From Nitrospirota bacterium (GTDB lineage: Bacteria > Nitrospirota > Nitrospiria > Nitrospirales > Nitrospiraceae), in the NCBI GenBank assembly GCA_016222925.1, contig JACRQB010000192.1, positions 1 through 11,080 of the forward strand: 11,080 nucleotides of DNA. The letters are read 5' to 3'. A program made the position numbers and the translations under genes. Below the pieces are notes generated by a model. It had not been told where the DNA came from. It ran no database searches and saw only the letters and a list, made by a program, of their open reading frames with translations. This document shows positions 7,613-11,080 of the stretch, one piece after another (the first letter of the stretch is position 1; every line of letters starts with the position of its first letter).

Positions 7613-8564
7613 ATACGTGGTTTCGAAGCATCAGTTCCTTTGGATGTGGATTAAGATAAATTTGGTCATGGATAGAGTCTACGTCCAATTTTCTGACGTG
7701 GTGCTTAATCAATGTCAGTGGAACGATCAAGGGCGTAAGCCCACGATGATAGTCGGCGATCACGTCCAGCAGCTCGGCCTTTTCATGAGTGGTCAATCGA
7801 CTCTTAAAGTAGCCCACAATATGCTGCAGCACATTGACATGCTTACGCACCGTCGCCTTCAGGGTCAGGGCTCTCATGAAGTGCTCACCGTACTTCAACG
7901 TCAATTCTTTGAGTTGATACCGTTTCGTTTGGCCGACCAGCCGCCCCATCGTTTCGTAGTGCTGCTGGCTATGGGCTAGGAGCAGATATTTGTGAATTGT
8001 GTGGAAGCGTATCAGAGCCTGTTTTGTGACTCCGTTCTGCACCAGATCTTGGAACCGGCGATAGCAGAATACCCGCTCGATGAAGTTCTCCCGAAGCGAA
8101 GGATCACAGAGCCGCCCTTCCTCCTCGATGGGAATCAACGGAAACTGCTCTGTGAAGGCTTTCGCAAAGATCCCGACCCCGTTATGGCTTGGCATGCCCT
8201 GTGCCGTGTACACGCGCACCCGTTCGACGCCGCAACTGGGTGAACCTCTCTTGAAGACAAACCCTGAGAGGTCCTGTTTTTGGAACGAATCAAGACGCGT
8301 GGCGATCATCGTCTCCATTGCCTGGGTGTGATCGTGCTTGCTCTTAATTGTCATGAGTCGGGGATGATGCGGATCGCCCATCAGACGCATGGCTTCACGC
8401 GGGGTGCCTAATCCCGCTTCCACCTCAGGGCAGACCGGTACCCATTCGACGTAGCGGCCCAAGACATCAGTTAGGAAATGGTCCTGCTTGTGTTCTCCGT
8501 CGAAGCGGACCTTATCTCCGAGAAGACACCGACTGATTCCAAGACGAATGGGAGTGGTGCTCAC
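7611..8564 (-). CDS. DUF523-DUF1722 two-domain protein (YbgA-like)
   Basis: A 317-residue predicted cytoplasmic protein with two known domains. The N-terminal DUF523 part (about 7-150) has GISRCLLGDKVRFDGEHK, PVCPE and FKRGSPSCG. The three cysteines C13, C45 and C111 are at the positions that hold a 4Fe-4S cluster in the thiouracil desulfidase TudS, a DUF523 member. The C-terminal DUF1722 part (about 183-302) includes RFHTIHKYLLLAHSQQHY. The fusion resembles E. coli YbgA, whose role is not well defined. The start is a GTG at 8564 that shares four bases (GTGA) with the stop of the TIGR01777 gene upstream. A cluster-dependent sulfur or nucleobase reaction is a reasonable guess from TudS, but the substrate is unknown. 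Confidence 0.85.
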   Translation of the reverse strand: MSTTPIRLGISRCLLGDKVRFDGEHKQDHFLTDVLGRYVEWVPVCPEVEAGLGTPREAMRLMGDPHHPRLMTIKSKHDHTQAMETMIATRLDSFQKQDLSGFVFKRGSPSCGVERVRVYTAQGMPSHNGVGIFAKAFTEQFPLIPIEEEGRLCDPSLRENFIERVFCYRRFQDLVQNGVTKQALIRFHTIHKYLLLAHSQQHYETMGRLVGQTKRYQLKELTLKYGEHFMRALTLKATVRKHVNVLQHIVGYFKSRLTTHEKAELLDVIADYHRGLTPLIVPLTLIKHHVRKLDVDSIHDQIYLNPHPKELMLRNHV

Positions 8565-9496
8565 AGCGCTAGCTCAGACCCTCGCCCGGCAAAGAGTGAT
8601 TGGAGAGCGAATTCTAGTTGGGGATATCGGAACGGATAGCCATTATCGAGTGCGACCTTTGGAATCACTTGTTGGCCGGTCGTCATGAATGAGGCCAGTT
8701 CGCCGAAGGCCAGGCGGAGTGCAAACCCAGGTACAGGCAACCAGGATGGTCGCTTCAAAGCAGCGCCTAATGTTGCACAAAACTCCTTCATGGTGACAGT
8801 TCCCGGTGCGACCACATTGACAGGACCAGCAATCTGTTCGTGTGCCAGCACCCATTCGATCAAGCCGACCAGGTCGACTCGATGGATCCAGGACACCCAT
8901 TGAGAACCCGGCGTAATCGGTCCCCCTACAAAGGCACGGAACGGCGGTACCATCTTTGCGAGTGCTCCTCCCTCCTTGTCCAAGACCATACCGATTCGCA
9001 AGCAGAGGACGCGAGTGTTGTACGATTGTGCTGCCAGGGCCGCTCCTTCCCATGACCGGCAGAGGTCAGCGAAGAAGTCGGACCCAGGACCATCTCGTTC
9101 ATCGAATCGTCTATCCGGGCTGGTTCCGTAGTAGCCGACGCCCGAGGCACTGATGAACACACGAGGCCTGCTGGACGCGCGCGATATCGCATGCGCCAAC
9201 AGCTGCGTCGCATTCACACGGCTGTCCACGATGAGTTGCTTCCGCTCTTTTGTCCACCGGCCTGCGGCAATCGGCTCGCCGGCTAGATTGATGACGGCAT
9301 CAGTCCCTTGGAGACTCTCCTCCCAGGTTCCCGGATCGCGGCCGTTCCATGTGACTGCAGTGATGTTGGTCCCCAATACCCTTAGAACTGCCCCCGCATT
9401 TCGCGTAAGGATGACGATGTGATGACCGCTGCGGGATAACGTTGCACAGAGTGCCCGGCCAACGAATCCTGTTCCTCCAGTTACGACGATATTCAT
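8561..9496 (-). CDS. TIGR01777 family NAD(P)-dependent epimerase-like protein
   Basis: A 311-residue short-chain dehydrogenase-like protein of the YfcH/TIGR01777 group. The N-terminal Rossmann motif is GGTGFVG (7-13). NLAGEPIAAGRW (70-81), the SASGVGYYG segment (116-124) with the family's active-site-like YY, and WVSWIHRVDLVG (200-211) are typical. The C-terminal DUF1731 region (about 227-303) is complete, so length and architecture are normal. The biochemical reaction of the family is not established. ATG 9496 is supported by AGGAG at 9505-9509, 8 nt upstream. It is the first gene of a tight minus-strand run; its stop overlaps the next gene's GTG start by 4 bp, so the promoter is expected in the 297-bp gap upstream. 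Confidence 0.9.
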   Translation of the reverse strand: MNIVVTGGTGFVGRALCATLSRSGHHIVILTRNAGAVLRVLGTNITAVTWNGRDPGTWEESLQGTDAVINLAGEPIAAGRWTKERKQLIVDSRVNATQLLAHAISRASSRPRVFISASGVGYYGTSPDRRFDERDGPGSDFFADLCRSWEGAALAAQSYNTRVLCLRIGMVLDKEGGALAKMVPPFRAFVGGPITPGSQWVSWIHRVDLVGLIEWVLAHEQIAGPVNVVAPGTVTMKEFCATLGAALKRPSWLPVPGFALRLAFGELASFMTTGQQVIPKVALDNGYPFRYPQLEFALQSLFAGRGSELAL

Positions 9497-9504
9497 AGAC
9501 GTAT

Positions 9505-9509
9505 CTCCT
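9505..9509 (-). promoter_or_regulatory. Shine-Dalgarno sequence of the TIGR01777 gene
   Basis: AGGAG on the minus strand with an 8-nt spacer to ATG 9496. It supports this as the start of the four-gene run. Confidence 0.55.
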
Positions 9510-9595
9510 GGGAGAGTTATCGATCTGCATGGCCGATCGCAGACATTTGTTCGACCTCTATGCCGAACGTTGATCGTCTGACTCCTCTGCGTACG

Positions 9596-9637
9596 CCCAG
9601 GTATGAGGCTGCGTTACGTGAATTCCTGATGCCTGGG
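9596..9637. repeat. Imperfect 12-bp inverted repeat (stem-loop candidate)
   Basis: The left arm CCCAGGTATGAG (9596-9607) and right arm CTGATGCCTGGG (9626-9637) pair over 12 positions, with one G-T wobble and one G-G mismatch around an 18-nt loop. No run of T follows in either direction, so it is not a classical intrinsic terminator. It could be an attenuator, an operator or an RNA-stabilising hairpin in the leader of the minus-strand run. Confidence 0.45.
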
Positions 9638-9793
9638 TCCTAAAGCAGACCAGAAGCGGAATGCAGCCCACTCCCATGACACACGTGATCTACGAGAGGT
9701 AGAGTTCCTGGTCGTCGACAGATCAATAACATGGAGGTGTTCTGAAGGGACGGCCGTATTGGCAAAACTGTTCAGAGGCGTGGCGTATTCCCT

Positions 9794-10375
9794 TCAATGC
9801 TCGTCCGACTTGATTGGCCCGCGAACGCACCAGACTGGATAGGTGTAGATCTTGATGAAACTGAGGACGTTACCGAGGAAGGCATCCACATATCGCGCAT
9901 AGGAAGGCTGATTGTCTTCGGGGACTACGGTCCAATAGGATGTCGGTTGGATGTTCAAGAATGGATGCCCCGGGGGAATATTGGGGATCGGGGAGTCCAC
10001 TGCCGGCCCCACGAGGCTACGCATTTCGGAGGGTGCCGGTAGTCGCCAGCCTTTTTGACCACCGGTTACCCGGGTTACACATGTAGCGCGAGCTTCGTTC
10101 CACGTCACGGATGTTGGCATTGGGGAGAGCTCCCAGATGAGGTTTGTATCCTTATCGAGAACCGCATTGTTGTTGAAGTCAGGCAAGATCACGAAACGTT
10201 CGGCCGCCGGATGTGCCTCTTGCCAGTTCTTGATGATATCGGCGATGAGCGCGTCCTTTTGGACAGCCGGGCGCATCAAGAATTGGGAGCCCACTAGGCA
10301 AGATCCCCCAATGAGGGCCAGGAGCAGCAATTGGCGCACCCACTTAGCTGGCACTGCGTAACTCCAAATCGTCAA
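9794..10375 (-). CDS. DUF1566 domain protein with N-terminal membrane segment
   Basis: A 193-residue protein. The N-terminus is followed by one hydrophobic helix (about 16-33, LLLLALIGGSCLVGS), either a signal anchor or an uncleaved signal, so the rest probably faces the periplasm. The C-terminal part (about 60-187) is a DUF1566/Lcl-type domain: VLDKDTNLIWE, the W-N-EAR segment, GWRLPAPSEMRSL, a SYWT segment and a terminal VWCVRG. Such domains resemble C-type-lectin-like or sulfatase-modifying folds; their role is unknown. The start is uncertain: the only in-frame start giving the full hydrophobic N-terminus is TTG 10375, with no good Shine-Dalgarno; GTG at residue 8 or 13 would also keep the helix. 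It stands alone and is divergent from amoC across 464 bp. Confidence 0.75.
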   Translation of the reverse strand: MTIWSYAVPAKWVRQLLLLALIGGSCLVGSQFLMRPAVQKDALIADIIKNWQEAHPAAERFVILPDFNNNAVLDKDTNLIWELSPMPTSVTWNEARATCVTRVTGGQKGWRLPAPSEMRSLVGPAVDSPIPNIPPGHPFLNIQPTSYWTVVPEDNQPSYARYVDAFLGNVLSFIKIYTYPVWCVRGPIKSDEH

Positions 10376-10402
10376 AACTTTGAAAAATGAGAAAACGCGT
10401 TC

Positions 10403-10432
10403 ATCCTACTCTTATGGATGAGGGCGTATCAA
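10403..10432 (-). promoter_or_regulatory. Candidate sigma70-type promoter of the DUF1566 gene
   Basis: On the minus strand, TTGATA (10427-10432) and TAGGAT (10403-10408) are separated by 18 bp, about 28 bp before the TTG start. A 6-bp inverted repeat (TCATCC 10401-10406, GGATGA 10416-10421) covers the -10 box and part of the spacer and could be an operator. Judged by eye only. Confidence 0.3.
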
Positions 10433-10443
10433 TGCTGTGCTAA

Positions 10444-10483
10444 TCAGAGCTTGAGGATATCCATGGAAATGGATCAACTCTGA
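10444..10483. repeat. Bulged 40-nt inverted repeat between the DUF1566 gene and amoC
   Basis: Three nested arms pair: TCAGAG (10444-10449) with CTCTGA (10478-10483), TTG (10451-10453) with CAA (10475-10477), and ATCCAT (10459-10464) with ATGGAT (10469-10474) around a GGAA loop. That is 15 pairs with bulges only on the left side (C10450 and 10454-10458). A GGAA tetraloop is of the stable GNRA type if transcribed from the plus strand. No T-tract follows. It may be an RNA structure, a regulator-binding dyad or an insulator between the divergent genes. Confidence 0.5.
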
Positions 10484-10701
10484 GGTGGGGTCTTAATCAG
10501 CAGTAAGAAATTCTCATCCCTATCCTTTACGCAGAATGTTGAAATCGGTGGTAATCCTGGATGTATGTCTTACGTGTTAACCATTAATCTAGCTGTATGC
10601 TGGAGCTCTTTCATGCCAGAATTATCAATCAGTTATGCTACAGCATGGAAAACCGAGCATGCTGGAATTAGTATCGCATGAGTGTGGTGGGGGTAAATGA
10701 G

Positions 10702-10729
10702 TTGAAAAGAGTATCTTGATGAGTATAAA
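10702..10729 (+). promoter_or_regulatory. Candidate sigma70-type promoter of amoC
   Basis: TTGAAA (10702-10707) and TATAAA (10724-10729) are spaced by 16 bp in an AT-rich stretch, about 110 bp before the amoC ATG. If used, the transcript would have a leader of roughly 100 nt containing short hairpins. It is the best match I could find in the region, but AT-rich DNA yields such matches easily. Confidence 0.35.
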
Positions 10730-10822
10730 TTATACATGCGTGAGAGGAAGGAGAAGGCGTTTTTCTCTAGAAATCATTGTAGTGAAATAGTAGGAGAGCG
10801 CAGTCTCTGATATTTATATAGT

Positions 10823-10833
10823 GGAGGGAGGGA
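10823..10833 (+). promoter_or_regulatory. Strong Shine-Dalgarno sequence of amoC
   Basis: GGAGGGAGGGA ends 6 nt before ATG 10840. The long purine run offers overlapping anti-16S pairing registers, as expected for a very highly translated gene, and fixes the amoC start. Confidence 0.7.
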
Positions 10834-10839
10834 CATACT

Positions 10840-11080
10840 ATGGCCAGCGATAGAGGGTATGATATTTCGCAGTGGTACGATTCGAAGCCGGTAAAGCTCG
10901 GTTGGTTGGGGATGTTGGGAATCGGGGTGTTTTGGGTGGTGTACCAGCGGACGTTTGGGTACTCGCACGGCCTGGACTCCATGACGCCGGAGTTCGACTC
11001 GGTGTGGATGGGGCTGTGGCGGTTTAACATTCTGGCCAACGCCGTGTTCTTTGCCGTATCGATCGGGTGGATCTGGGTGA
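10840..11080 (+). CDS. amoC: Ammonia monooxygenase subunit C, N-terminal 80 residues (partial)
   Basis: The gene starts at ATG 10840 and runs off the right edge. The product is a membrane subunit of the copper enzyme that oxidises ammonia to hydroxylamine. AmoC signatures are clear: RGYDISQWYDSKP (5-17), the first membrane helix (about 20-36), YQRTFGYSHGLDSM (35-48), EFDSVWMGLWR (51-61), and the start of a second helix ending in GWIWV. Betaproteobacterial AmoC has closely similar motifs but differs after VWMGLWR; the RFNILANAVFF continuation and short N-terminus fit my memory of comammox Nitrospira AmoC. The copper-site residues of AmoC/PmoC lie beyond the window. Comammox genomes carry amoC both in amoCAB and as extra stand-alone copies, and this fragment does not decide which. 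Its G/C-ending codon share (65 of 80) is higher than in nuoN (30 of the first 50). Confidence 0.92.
   Translation, partial: MASDRGYDISQWYDSKPVKLGWLGMLGIGVFWVVYQRTFGYSHGLDSMTPEFDSVWMGLWRFNILANAVFFAVSIGWIWV

Larger units (their letters stand above)
9497..9793. other. Intergenic region of 297 bp upstream of the minus-strand run
   Basis: I see no convincing gene here on either strand. It holds the ribosome-binding site of the TIGR01777 gene, an imperfect inverted repeat at 9596-9637, and a 7-bp repeat pair (GAAGGGA at 9744-9750, TCCCTTC at 9789-9795) that overlaps the stop of the DUF1566 gene. No clear sigma70-type promoter for the minus-strand run could be picked out by eye, and there is no T-tract terminator after the DUF1566 gene. 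Confidence 0.6.
10376..10839. other. AT-rich divergent intergenic region before amoC (464 bp)
   Basis: No gene is seen here. The region is clearly richer in A+T than the flanking genes; I count 47 G/C of 120 bases in 10681-10800. It contains a promoter candidate for the DUF1566 gene, a bulged 40-nt dyad, a promoter candidate and strong ribosome-binding site for amoC, and short hairpins in the presumed amoC leader (GAGAA 10751-10755 with TTCTC 10763-10767). Its length suggests a control region rather than a simple spacer. Confidence 0.7.

Noticed and set aside
7270..7659. Plus-strand open frame of 129 codons opposite the chelatase gene
   Set aside because: It is antisense to a gene with clear chelatase motifs; Cys/Arg-rich, low-complexity translation typical of a shadow frame.
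9744..9795. Inverted repeat GAAGGGA/TCCCTTC as terminator of the DUF1566 gene
   Set aside because: The 38-nt loop is long, there is no T-tract and the right arm overlaps the coding end; could be chance.
10597..10666. Direct repeat ATGCTGGA (10597-10604 and 10659-10666), spaced 62 bp, as paired regulator sites upstream of amoC
   Set aside because: An 8-bp repeat is expected by chance about once or more in a region of this size; no extended match or palindromic symmetry shared by the two copies.
10767..11039. Minus-strand open frame of 90 codons opposite the amoC start
   Set aside because: It is antisense to AmoC, shows no family features and crosses the amoC ribosome-binding site; judged a shadow frame.
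1..11080. CRISPR array, tRNA, rRNA, insertion sequence or prophage
   Set aside because: No regularly spaced repeats, cloverleaf-like sequence, transposase motifs or phage genes were seen.

Overview
The window looks like a chromosomal piece of a comammox (complete ammonia-oxidising) Nitrospira or close relative. The main reason is the partial gene at the right edge. Its 80 visible residues begin like ammonia monooxygenase subunit C (AmoC), with the motifs RGYDISQWYDSKP, YQRTFGYSHGLDSM and EFDSVWMGLWR. The rest is a Nitrospira-style mix: complex I genes, a CHASE3 kinase / CheY-like regulator / hybrid kinase cassette, and a DUF1566 protein. The genus is inferred from remembered family sequences, not from a search.

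Left part, plus strand (1-6383). The 3' end of nuoM overlaps a complete nuoN by 4 bp; both encode proton-pumping membrane subunits of complex I. A three-gene signalling cassette follows. Its first gene, a CHASE3 histidine kinase, changes reading frame just before the phosphoacceptor His. Its second, a small response regulator, has lost about 50 N-terminal codons and its frame. Both look like recent internal deletions in otherwise well-preserved genes. The third, a hybrid kinase, is intact, but its N-terminal receiver has Glu where the phosphoacceptor Asp should be. Next come an exported phosphodiester-glycosidase-like protein and a small lipoprotein, joined by a 1-nt stop/start overlap.

Middle part, minus strand (6418-9496). 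A four-gene run reads right to left: a TIGR01777 epimerase-like protein, a DUF523-DUF1722 (YbgA-like) protein, a CbiX/SirB-type chelatase, then pyrE after a 72-bp gap. The first three are translationally tight, with a 4-bp overlap and then 8 bp.

Right part (9497-11080). A 297-bp gap holds an imperfect 12-bp inverted repeat. A DUF1566 protein with an N-terminal membrane segment follows on the minus strand. It is divergent from amoC across a 464-bp AT-rich intergenic region. That region holds a bulged 40-nt dyad, a sigma70-like promoter candidate on each side, and a strong ribosome-binding site for amoC. The amoC gene runs off the window, so whether it heads an amoCAB operon or is a stand-alone copy cannot be told here.
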